A stretch of DNA of 64,000 nt from Nitrospirota bacterium (lineage in GTDB: Bacteria; Nitrospirota; Thermodesulfovibrionia; Thermodesulfovibrionales; JdFR-88), in NCBI GenBank assembly GCA_021840255.1, contig JAKBYX010000005.1:1-64000 (forward strand). Reading direction: 5' to 3'. Each line of letters opens with the position of its first letter. The first letter of the stretch is position 1. A program made the position numbers and the translations under genes. The notes beneath the pieces were generated by a model that saw nothing but the letters and a program-made list of their open reading frames with translations, did no database searches and had not been told where the DNA came from. Shown here piece by piece: positions 9,021 through 20,394 of the stretch.

Positions 9021-9994
9021 GCGATGCCCTTTTTAAGGATATCGTGGATATGTATGACGCCCGCTCCCCTGCCGGTCTCATCAAGGACCGCAAGCGTCGT
9101 GATCGAATGGGCTTCCATGACGGCAAGCGCCCGCGCGGCCAGTTCCTCCGGCCTTATGAACTTGGGGGTCTTGCTCATCAACTCGCCGGCTTTCATATCG
9201 AAAAGCTCCTTGCCATGGCGCTCGATGGCCCGCCTCAGGTCCCCGTCCGTTATCACCCCCTGCACAACGCCCGAGCCGTCCGTAACGAGGGTCATGCCGA
9301 GCCTTTTGGATGACATCTCCACGATCACACCGGACATGGACGTGTCCGGAGAAACACATGGCATGTCCTTGCCGCATATCATGAGGTCCTTAACGGTAAT
9401 AAGAAGCTTCTTTCCCAGGCTGCCGCCCGGATGGAGGCTTGCGAAATCCTCCTCCCTGAACCCTCTTTTCTTTATCAGCACGACGGCAAGTGCGTCCCCC
9501 ATGGCGAGGGCGGCGGTTGTTGAAGCCGTTGGCACTATGCCCATGGGACAGGCCTCCTCCTTCACGCTTATGTCGATCATGGCGTCAGCCGCGCGGCATA
9601 GCGTGGAACCGCAATTGCCGCTCATTACCGCCAACTGCACATTGAAGCGTTTCAGATGGGGCAGAATGGCTATGAGCTCTTCCGTCTCCCCGCTGTTGGA
9701 GATCGCAAGCACGACGTCATTCCTCATGACCATCCCCAGGTCCCCGTGGATGGCCTCTGCCGGATGGAGAAAGAGCGAAGGGATGCCGACCGAGGAAAAG
9801 GTGGCGGCGATCTTTTTGCCCACGAGACCTGACTTGCCCATGCCGGTTATGACGACCCTGCCCTTGCAGTCATCTATCATGCGGACTGTCTTTAAAAAGC
9901 CCTCGTCCAGGGCGCCGGTAAGCGCAAGCAGGGCATCGGCCTCTACCTTAAGGACCCTTTCAGCCTCACGCAGCAGATTTTTACTGTCTTTCAT
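9017..9994 (-). CDS. kdsD: Arabinose-5-phosphate isomerase
   Basis: This enzyme converts ribulose-5-phosphate to arabinose-5-phosphate, the first step towards Kdo. The 325-residue protein has an N-terminal SIS sugar isomerase domain (VVITGMGKSGLVGKKIAATF; HPAEAIHGDLG; SNSGETEE). Two C-terminal CBS repeats follow from about residue 210. This is the usual KpsF/GutQ/KdsD layout. It lies six bases after kdsA and overlaps kdsC. Confidence 0.94.
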   Translation of the reverse strand: MKDSKNLLREAERVLKVEADALLALTGALDEGFLKTVRMIDDCKGRVVITGMGKSGLVGKKIAATFSSVGIPSLFLHPAEAIHGDLGMVMRNDVVLAISNSGETEELIAILPHLKRFNVQLAVMSGNCGSTLCRAADAMIDISVKEEACPMGIVPTASTTAALAMGDALAVVLIKKRGFREEDFASLHPGGSLGKKLLITVKDLMICGKDMPCVSPDTSMSGVIVEMSSKRLGMTLVTDGSGVVQGVITDGDLRRAIERHGKELFDMKAGELMSKTPKFIRPEELAARALAVMEAHSITTLAVLDETGRGAGVIHIHDILKKGIA

Positions 9995-9999
9995 GATCT

Positions 10000-13290
<3,291 letters not shown>

Positions 13291-13460
13291 ATCCAGCTAT
13301 TATAAAAAACCCGACACAATTAAGACAAGGACGACCGGACAGAATTGTGCCACTTGAACAGTAAATGGATAGCGAGCGGCAAGTGAGCGAACCATGACAA
13401 ATAAAAAAAGTCCCTGCATTCGATGCCGCAGGCATAAAAAGCCAGATACGGCGGTTTTCG

Positions 13461-13889
13461 CTATTCGGACGTAGTGGTGTTTTCCGCCTTAACAGGCGAA
13501 GCATGGAGGGACGAACTGCCTGAGCCCATCGCGATGAGGGTTATCCCCAGCACTATGACGACTATCCCGGACCACCGCAGCCAGGAAATCTCCTCTTTCA
13601 GAAAGATCTTTGCCAGGAAGGCCGCAGCAACGTAGGAAAAAGCGGTCAAGGGCATTACAAAGCTCAGGTCCGCCTGGGAAAGGGAGATAAGATACAGGAA
13701 GAAAAAGCAGGCCAGAAGAGCGGTGCCGATAACTATATACGGGGTTGTGATAACAGTGCCGAACCAGCCTAGCCACTGCGAAGGCTCCCGCCAGTTTATG
13801 TCCCCTATCCTTCTCATGCCGTAGCTCAAAAAGGTCTCTCCAACCGCGGCGCAAAGCGCCGCTATAAGGATTATGCCAATTGTCTTCAT
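13461..13889 (-). CDS. EamA/DMT-family half-size transporter
   Basis: This 142-residue protein has about four membrane helices in the drug/metabolite transporter style (LSQADLSFVMPLTAFSYVAAAFLAKIFLKEEISWLRWSGIVV in outline, a classic EamA C-terminal half). It probably works as a dimer, as ArnE/F or EmrE-like proteins do. It is the third gene after hpnJ and hpnK, so it may move a lipid-linked or sugar intermediate of hopanoid head-group synthesis. That role is inference from position only. Confidence 0.75.
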   Translation of the reverse strand: MKTIGIILIAALCAAVGETFLSYGMRRIGDINWREPSQWLGWFGTVITTPYIVIGTALLACFFFLYLISLSQADLSFVMPLTAFSYVAAAFLAKIFLKEEISWLRWSGIVVIVLGITLIAMGSGSSSLHASPVKAENTTTSE

Positions 13890-13934
13890 GGGATATAATT
13901 TTTTTAAAAAAACAAAAACTCCTCTCTGGATATT

Positions 13935-14801
13935 TTAAAATTTTATACTATCGGGGATATCTTTGAAACCCGCAAGGGTGATCCCGCCCGAGCCGGCGAG
14001 CATTTTCACCTTTGCGGACAGGACCGCATCCAGCTCCCTTGCCCCCCCCGGCGTGGAGAGGTCCGGATGGAGAAAGACCTCTGCAACGGGCCCCCTCACG
14101 CGCGGGACCAGCTTTAAAAAAAAGTCCTCGCAAACATGCCCGGTGTGCGAGAGCCCATAGGTGTTTGCAAAATGGAGAAACCCCATCGAGCGGGCGGCCC
14201 TGGCATTAAAAACCTCCAGGGCCTTGAAGGCGGCCCATTCGTGGCACCTGGAGGCCCATTTTAAAAATCCGTCAAAAGTTAAAGGTCCCAGGGGCCCTGG
14301 GGGCATTCTCATCCATTTTATGTCCCTTTCCCGGGCGGCCTTGCTCAGGATAGCAAAAAGGACCGGGTGGGCATGCAGGTGGTGGTGGGAGTCCACATGC
14401 GAGGGCTGTATCCCCGCTCTCTGAAGGCGGTCAAACTGCGCCTCGATCTCGGCCTCTATCTGCCCCGAAAGAACCTTTCTTTGTGTCCAGTACTTAAGGC
14501 CGGCCTTTGCCGGGTTTTCCTCAAAAAAACCTCTTTCGTCCACAAGTCCCGGTATCTCCGAATGAGGCAGCACCGAACGTCCGTCACAGAAGGTGGCATG
14601 GAGGCCCACCGAAAGACCGGGAAGTTTGCCGGCAAGCTCTGCCGCTTCCCCGAATGCCTCACCCCCGGCCATGATGCTTGCCGAATTCAAGACCCCCAGA
14701 CGGTAGGCTTTCTCTATTGCGGCGTTCACGGATGGGCTTTTGCCAAGGTCATCGGCATTGATCACAAGGCAGGTTTTTTCTTTTTCTTTTTTCTCACTCA
14801 T
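13935..14801 (-). CDS. hpnK: HpnK-like ChbG/YdjC hopanoid deacetylase
   Basis: This is a ChbG/YdjC-family carbohydrate deacetylase. The metal ligands are visible as INADDLG near residue 14-20 and HVDSHHHLHAHP in the middle, with FLHPD later. Next to an HpnJ-type radical SAM gene, it matches HpnK, which deacetylates N-acetylglucosaminyl-bacteriohopanetriol-type intermediates. I chose the ATG at 14801 (MSEKKEKEK), preceded by an AGGTGG-like site; an in-frame start exists at 14885. The Lys/Glu-rich first residues come from another A-rich tract. Confidence 0.83.
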   Translation of the reverse strand: MSEKKEKEKTCLVINADDLGKSPSVNAAIEKAYRLGVLNSASIMAGGEAFGEAAELAGKLPGLSVGLHATFCDGRSVLPHSEIPGLVDERGFFEENPAKAGLKYWTQRKVLSGQIEAEIEAQFDRLQRAGIQPSHVDSHHHLHAHPVLFAILSKAARERDIKWMRMPPGPLGPLTFDGFLKWASRCHEWAAFKALEVFNARAARSMGFLHFANTYGLSHTGHVCEDFFLKLVPRVRGPVAEVFLHPDLSTPGGARELDAVLSAKVKMLAGSGGITLAGFKDIPDSIKF

Positions 14802-14917
14802 AAGAACCACCTGAATAGGGGAAAAGCCATACTTTTGTCCTTCATGGCAAGGAAGGGGACTGCTTTCGCCCCCTGAGCTGATCATCTTTGGACATTCGTC
14901 TCTTGGGCTAGTCAGCC

Positions 14918-16339
14918 CTATTTGGCTATTTCCTTTCTTTTGGCCATGAAAGACAAAAACTCCTTGCCTTCCCTGGCCCTGCGCTTCAGGACCTGCCGGT
15001 CGGAGAGCATCTCCTTGAGAATGCGGAGCACCGGGCGCGGCCTGAAATAAAACCGCCTGTAAAACCTCTCCACATTCTCGAATATCTTTTCTTTGGGCAG
15101 ATGGGGATAAGAGAGGGCGCCGGTCTGGATGCCATCATTCACAAGTCCGCTTTCGGCCATTCTGAGCCACCCTTCCTTCATGGCCTGGCGGTAAAGCTCA
15201 GTGCCGGGGTATGGCGCGGCGAGGGACACCTGTATGCTGTAAGGGTCTATCTCCTTTGCAAACCTGATGGTCTCTTCCATCGTTTCCGCCGTCTCCCCTG
15301 GAAGCCCCAGTATGAAGCACGCGTGAAGGAGTATGCCAAGCTCCCTGGCATCCTTTACGAATTTCCTTGCCCCCTCCACCGTGATGCCTTTTTTTATGTT
15401 ATTGAGTATCTTCTGGTTGGCGGACTCAAAACCCACCACCAGTAGCCTGAGCCCGTTTTCCTTAAGTACCTTGAGTGTATTGTAAGGAACGGCCGCCCTG
15501 GCCGTGGCCGACCACTTTATCCCAAGCGGGCCTATTTTCTTTGCGATTTCTTCGGCGCGGGCAGGGTCCCCGGTGAAGGTGTCGTCATCGAAATAAAACT
15601 CCTTCACCTGGGGGAAAAGACGCTTGGCGTGGGCAAACTCTTCGTAAACGTTTTGGGCGCTCCTGGTGCGGACCACACCGCCGCCTATCGTCTGGTGCCA
15701 CAGGCAGAAAGTGCACTTTGCCCTGCAGCCCCTGGCGGTGTAAAGCGCCATGTAAGGGTGGTCCAGATAGCCGTCGTAATAATCTTCTATCTTCAGGTCA
15801 CGGGCATAAATGTCCGTGACGAAAGGCAGGGCGTCCAGGTCCGTTATCAGAGGACGGGCAGGCGTGCGGACAAGCTCCCCGTCCTTGAGATATGCAACCC
15901 CCTGAACCTCCCTGAAGTCTTTGCCATTGGCTATCTCTGCGATGGTGTAATCGAACTCTCCCATACAGACGAAATCCACCGCTTGGCAGCTTCTGAGGGT
16001 CTCAAGAGGGAGCATCATCACATGGGGGCCCACCAGACACACCAGGATGCCGGGATAGGTCTCCTTGTAGCGGCTGGCAACGGCGCAATCGTTTTTGACA
16101 GTGGGCGTGCTCGTATGGATCACAACCATGTCGAAGCCTTTGCCCGCCCGCACGACATCTTCAATGCCCGCTCCGGATGGAGGGGCGTCCACAAGAAGGC
16201 TATCCTTTACAAGCCCCGCGCCATAGGCCAGCCATGCGGGATACCAGAAAGAGCGCACCTCCCTGGCTGCCTGGTAGCGGGCCCCTGCCCCGCCGTCAAA
16301 ACCTTCAAACGAAGGGGGGTTAAGGAAAAGGACTTTCAT
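14918..16339 (-). CDS. hpnJ: HpnJ-like B12-binding radical SAM protein
   Basis: This protein of about 473 residues has an N-terminal cobalamin-binding-like domain (MKVLFLNPPS; VCLVGPHVMMLP). A radical SAM domain follows, with the cluster cysteines in CRAKCTFCLW near residue 204-213. PYMALYTARGC, EFYFDDDTFT and CFILGLPGET are typical of HpnJ. In Burkholderia, HpnJ rearranges the hopanoid glucosamine head group to a cyclitol ether. The neighbouring hpnK supports this. The ATG at 16339 gives the usual start; a GTG at 16348 is also in frame. Squalene-hopene cyclase and hpnH/hpnI are not in the window. Confidence 0.82.
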   Translation of the reverse strand: MKVLFLNPPSFEGFDGGAGARYQAAREVRSFWYPAWLAYGAGLVKDSLLVDAPPSGAGIEDVVRAGKGFDMVVIHTSTPTVKNDCAVASRYKETYPGILVCLVGPHVMMLPLETLRSCQAVDFVCMGEFDYTIAEIANGKDFREVQGVAYLKDGELVRTPARPLITDLDALPFVTDIYARDLKIEDYYDGYLDHPYMALYTARGCRAKCTFCLWHQTIGGGVVRTRSAQNVYEEFAHAKRLFPQVKEFYFDDDTFTGDPARAEEIAKKIGPLGIKWSATARAAVPYNTLKVLKENGLRLLVVGFESANQKILNNIKKGITVEGARKFVKDARELGILLHACFILGLPGETAETMEETIRFAKEIDPYSIQVSLAAPYPGTELYRQAMKEGWLRMAESGLVNDGIQTGALSYPHLPKEKIFENVERFYRRFYFRPRPVLRILKEMLSDRQVLKRRAREGKEFLSFMAKRKEIAK

Positions 16340-16525
16340 TGCCTGCACCTGTCCGCTTTATTGTTTCCCGATTCCATTAAAAGGACCTCTTTTAAAAAAT
16401 TCCCTCTGAATGACCGGCACTAACAACCGGCATAACCAAAAATATACCATATTTTCCGGTATGTGAGGGGCGGGATAAGCGGGCAGGGCATGAATATTGA
16501 AAAAATTTTCTGCTAAACTCAAACC

Positions 16526-16822
16526 GTGGAAGATGAAAAGGATCCTGACGGGCAAGAGGCGGTCCGGCTGCCTATTGACGGGGTGCTGGACCTGCACACC
16601 TTCGATCCCAGGGACGTGGAAGATCTACTGCCTGAATACATCGCCATGTGCAGGGGAAAAGGGATCTTCGAACTGCGGATAATACATGGCAAGGGAACGG
16701 GAACGCTAAGGGAAAAGGTCCACTCCATCCTCAGGCGGCGGCCGGAAGTAGCCACGTTCCGCCTTGCCGGCCAGGAGGCTGGAGGCTGGGGCGCAACGCT
16801 CGTATTTCTTAAGAGATTTTGA
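16526..16822 (+). CDS. Smr-domain protein
   Basis: This 98-residue protein is essentially one Smr domain, as at the C-terminus of MutS2. The LDLHTFDPRDVEDLLPEY helix, IIHGKGTGTLREKV and a final WGATLVFL strand are clear. Smr domains have nuclease or nucleic-acid-binding activity. It starts with GTG at 16526. It stands alone between minus-strand genes. An A-rich tract follows at about 16848-16877. Confidence 0.85.
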   Translation: MEDEKDPDGQEAVRLPIDGVLDLHTFDPRDVEDLLPEYIAMCRGKGIFELRIIHGKGTGTLREKVHSILRRRPEVATFRLAGQEAGGWGATLVFLKRF

Positions 16823-16870
16823 ATGAAGCAAGATGAAAGTAACTGCTCAAAAAACAAAAAAGCAAAAAGA

Positions 16871-17434
16871 TCAAAAATTGCCTTTTACCCTTTTCCATGT
16901 CTCCGTCCTTCCAAAGAGGGAGAACCCCAGGTATCCCCTTAGTTTCATCGTATCCGGGTCTGCAAGAGAGATGTAGCAACTGTAGGTCTTGCCGTTGTCA
17001 GGGTCGTAAACCGTGCCCTTCCATGAACCCTGGCCGGTATAGGCCGCATGGATTATCACCAGTCCCAGTATAGGCTGGCGGCGGAGGGCCGGGGCCGGGT
17101 TGTTCTCATCGAGGGCAGGCCTGCCCCTGTCATCGTTTGGCTGCCTGAGCCACGCAAGCCTTCCAAGAAATCCGCCTGTTCTGTCCGCATCCCTGTAAAA
17201 CTCGACTTTGGCATCTCCTTTCTGGGTAAGCCAGAAGCCGATTATCCGCTGGGGCTGCTGGGCACCCCCGTGCATTTCTCCTTTTGGGCAATTTACCTCT
17301 TTGGCCTGTGCTGCGCCGCCCGGTAAAAGGAAAACGGTAAAAATAGCAAAAAAAACGAAAAAACAGCAACTTGCCGTTTTTGCATGGCGTAAAGATCCCT
17401 TGCGGCAGGCTTTCCTGATGCCAGAAGCAAACAT
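16871..17434 (-). CDS. Exported DUF2147 protein
   Basis: This is a DUF2147 protein. After a signal peptide ending AAQA-KEV it has IIGFWLTQKGDAKVEFY, a WKGTVYDPDNGKTYSC block and LRGYLGFSLFGRTETWKRV, all family signatures. DUF2147 proteins are small periplasmic beta proteins of unknown function. I chose the ATG at 17434 because it gives a basic N-terminus followed by a hydrophobic core. A longer in-frame start at 17548 would add a hydrophilic leader. The phenylalanine-rich signal core is encoded by a T-rich stretch. Confidence 0.8.
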   Translation of the reverse strand: MFASGIRKACRKGSLRHAKTASCCFFVFFAIFTVFLLPGGAAQAKEVNCPKGEMHGGAQQPQRIIGFWLTQKGDAKVEFYRDADRTGGFLGRLAWLRQPNDDRGRPALDENNPAPALRRQPILGLVIIHAAYTGQGSWKGTVYDPDNGKTYSCYISLADPDTMKLRGYLGFSLFGRTETWKRVKGNF

Positions 17435-17787
17435 AACCTTTTTAGTATAAAAAAACTGGCTGGCATACTGCCAATTCCACTTTTGCCTCTTCCCATCAAA
17501 AGACTGCCCTGATACAGAATTTTGCCTGGCCGGTATTCTCTTGTCCATGGATATTTCAGGCTAGGACTCCTCAAAGAGATTTTATATATAAATAATTTTA
17601 CTGATGTTTTTTTAAAGTTTTTCCTGTTAATTCCCGATATATAAACAAAGTCTATGAAAAATTAAGGACATTTGGCATTGCCATTCTGGCATACATAATT
17701 TCGTTAATAAATGTTTTTAGGTATAAATTTTTTTGGTATACGGGGGCCGGACATGAAAACATTAATCATCGGAAGTTATTGATCTCA

Positions 17788-20394
17788 ATGGGTATTTCCA
17801 CCTCCAAGGATGCCGTACCCCGCCTTCCGCGAAGACGGTTTTTCATACGTTCAGGCGACCCTGAAAACGGGTCTGGCCCGAAGGTCCCGGACGGCAAACC
17901 GGCGTGGATGCTGCGCATTTTGTGCGTGGCGGCCTGTGTTTGCGTCTTCCTGTATGCGGCAGATATTCATCTGACCATTCTGCAGCAGGCCGTGGTGGGC
18001 TATGGGCTGCTGGGCCTGGTGCTCGTTCTCATGCGTCTGCCTTCTGCCAAGACACAACCCATCAGGACTTTGATCCTGCTTACAGCCGCTTTTATTACAC
18101 TGCGTTATTGTTTTTTCCGGACATTTTATAGTCTCACGTATACCGGATTCCTTGCCTCCATCGCCATGCTGCTGCTTTACGGCGCTGAAATGTATTCCGC
18201 GCTTATTTATTTTTCCGGTATGTTCGTTAATCTGTGGCCCCTCAAAAGAAAAGTGGTCCAACTGCCGGAAAACCGTGCCCTCTGGCCTATTGTCGACATA
18301 TTTATTCCCACTTACAACGAACCGGAGGAAATGGTCAAAATTACCGTTTCCTCCTGCTCCCAGATGGATTACCCGGCTGACAAACTGAATATTTATATAT
18401 TGGATGACGGGGGGACCATTCAGAAACGAAACAGCCCGGATGCGGCACAGGCCCTGGCGGCAAATGAAAGGGCGTCGCGGCTCAAAAAAATTGCGCAGGA
18501 GTTGGGTGTCAATTACATAACCAGGGAGATGAACGAGCATGCCAAGGCAGGCAATCTCAATAACGCCCTTCAGCGCACCAGGCTGGCATATGCTGAAAAA
18601 ACAGCCCTTGGCGGCGAATGGCTGAACTGGGGCACTGTTTCTTCACCCGGGGACCTGGTCCTCATCCTTGACTGCGACCATGTGCCCACCATGGATTTTC
18701 TAAAGAACACGGCCGGTCTGTTCCTCAAGGATGAAAAATTGTTCCTTGTGCAGACGCCCCATTTTTTCATCAATCCAAATCCCATCGAAAAAAATCTCGG
18801 CACCCATAATGACGCGCCAAACGAAAACGAAATGTTCTACCGTGCCGTGCAGCCGGGACTGGACTTCTGGAATTCCTCTTTCTTCTGCGGTTCGGCGGCC
18901 CTGCTGCGGCGAAAGCATCTGGAGGAAGCCGGAGGGATCTCCGGAGACACCATTACCGAGGACGCTGAAACCGCGCTCTCCCTTCATGCAAAGGGATACA
19001 GGAGCGCATACCTGCTTAAACCCATGATATGCGGACTCTCCCCGGACACATTCGAGGACTTCATGATACAAAGGAGCAGGTGGACGCAGGGCATGATCCA
19101 GATACTCCTGCTGAAAAAACCTTTTTTCAAAAAAGGATTGAGCTGGTACCAGCGCCTTTGCTACACCAACAACTGCCTTTTCTGGTTTTTTGGCCTGGCC
19201 CGCTCGATCTTCATCATAGCTCCCCTGGTATATCTGTTTTTCGGGTTCGGTATATATAACGCATCGCCGGCGCAAATATTGGTGTACGCCGTGCCGCATC
19301 TGCTTTGCTCCATGGCCATAACGAACTACCTGTTCGGCGAGGTGCGATGGCCCTTTTTCTCCGAGCTGTTCGAGACCGTACAGAGCATCTTCCTTGTGGG
19401 CCCCATCATTGGCGCCATTTTGAACCCGTCAGCGCCTAAATTCAAGGTCACCCCCAAGGGCAAAAACCTGGATTCCGATTATCTGAGCCTTCTTTCCGTG
19501 CCCTTTTATATCATCCTGGTCATGACCCTGGTGGGGCTGCCCGCAGCGGCGGCGCGCTGGAGCGAATATCCCATGCAAAGGGGGGCGATAGCGGCATGTC
19601 TGGCGTGGGTCCTGTTCAACATTTTCCTTGTCATGTCATGCCTGGGCATTGTGTACGAACTGAGGCAGATAAGAAGACAGCACCGCATACTGACCACGGA
19701 GAAAGCAAAGGCCCGGATCGCTGGAGCGGATCTGGATGTCAATATCCACGACATTTCACTGGGAGGATTAAGTATCTTTCTTCACGGAGAACATCCTGTC
19801 AGAGTGAATGAACGGCTGATGGTGTCCGCGGAAGGCAATTATTCAGACCGCCCATCCATTAAAGCCAGACGGGCCGCCCTGATCAGGAAAAGGCGCGAAG
19901 CAGTGGCGGCAGAACCGGCATTTGCGGTGGCGGGAAACATACCGGGGCAGGAAACCAGCGGTATTCATGCCCGCAGATCGGGCATGGACGGCAGCCTCAC
20001 CATGGCCGGGGGACTTGCATCCGGGCCAGGGCTATGTCCTCCTGAATCCGCAGGCAGTGTCTGCAGGGTGCGGTATTCCATTCCCGTCACCGTCAAACGG
20101 GTCCAGCAAACTGACGGGGGCGTGAAACTGGGTTGCATCTTTGAGACGGACAGCGTGGAAGACGTAAGCCAAATAATCGCCTTCGTGTATGGCGATAGTT
20201 CCAGGTGGGAAAATTTCTGGCAAAACAGGAAGGACCCCAGGGCTCGCATTGCGATAGCGTTATTTTATCTTTTTTTTAAAGGGGCCAAAGGGGCCAGGCG
20301 GAACATGCAGGCCACATTGGCCGTTGTTGCAAAATATACCGGAAGAGGGATGGAGAGCTTATGGGAGAAATGGAAAAAATACGCTTTCGCTTAA
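17788..20394 (+). CDS. bcsA: Cellulose synthase catalytic subunit, PilZ type
   Basis: BcsA polymerises UDP-glucose and threads cellulose through the inner membrane. The GT2 motifs are all present: DDGG near residue 205, DCDH near 294, TEDAET near 390 and QRSRWTQG near 427. They are flanked by membrane helices. A C-terminal PilZ domain (RRQHR, then NIHDISLGG) binds c-di-GMP for activation. The PilZ domain carries an insert of about 65 residues (roughly 692-757) not seen in ordinary BcsA. The chosen ATG is at 17788, and a TTG at 17779 lies too near the GGAAG site. bcsB overlaps by 34 bases. Confidence 0.95.
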   Translation: MGISTSKDAVPRLPRRRFFIRSGDPENGSGPKVPDGKPAWMLRILCVAACVCVFLYAADIHLTILQQAVVGYGLLGLVLVLMRLPSAKTQPIRTLILLTAAFITLRYCFFRTFYSLTYTGFLASIAMLLLYGAEMYSALIYFSGMFVNLWPLKRKVVQLPENRALWPIVDIFIPTYNEPEEMVKITVSSCSQMDYPADKLNIYILDDGGTIQKRNSPDAAQALAANERASRLKKIAQELGVNYITREMNEHAKAGNLNNALQRTRLAYAEKTALGGEWLNWGTVSSPGDLVLILDCDHVPTMDFLKNTAGLFLKDEKLFLVQTPHFFINPNPIEKNLGTHNDAPNENEMFYRAVQPGLDFWNSSFFCGSAALLRRKHLEEAGGISGDTITEDAETALSLHAKGYRSAYLLKPMICGLSPDTFEDFMIQRSRWTQGMIQILLLKKPFFKKGLSWYQRLCYTNNCLFWFFGLARSIFIIAPLVYLFFGFGIYNASPAQILVYAVPHLLCSMAITNYLFGEVRWPFFSELFETVQSIFLVGPIIGAILNPSAPKFKVTPKGKNLDSDYLSLLSVPFYIILVMTLVGLPAAAARWSEYPMQRGAIAACLAWVLFNIFLVMSCLGIVYELRQIRRQHRILTTEKAKARIAGADLDVNIHDISLGGLSIFLHGEHPVRVNERLMVSAEGNYSDRPSIKARRAALIRKRREAVAAEPAFAVAGNIPGQETSGIHARRSGMDGSLTMAGGLASGPGLCPPESAGSVCRVRYSIPVTVKRVQQTDGGVKLGCIFETDSVEDVSQIIAFVYGDSSRWENFWQNRKDPRARIAIALFYLFFKGAKGARRNMQATLAVVAKYTGRGMESLWEKWKKYAFA

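Noticed and set aside
15629-16423. Open frame of 264 codons on the plus strand
   Set aside because: It is antisense to hpnJ with no family resemblance.
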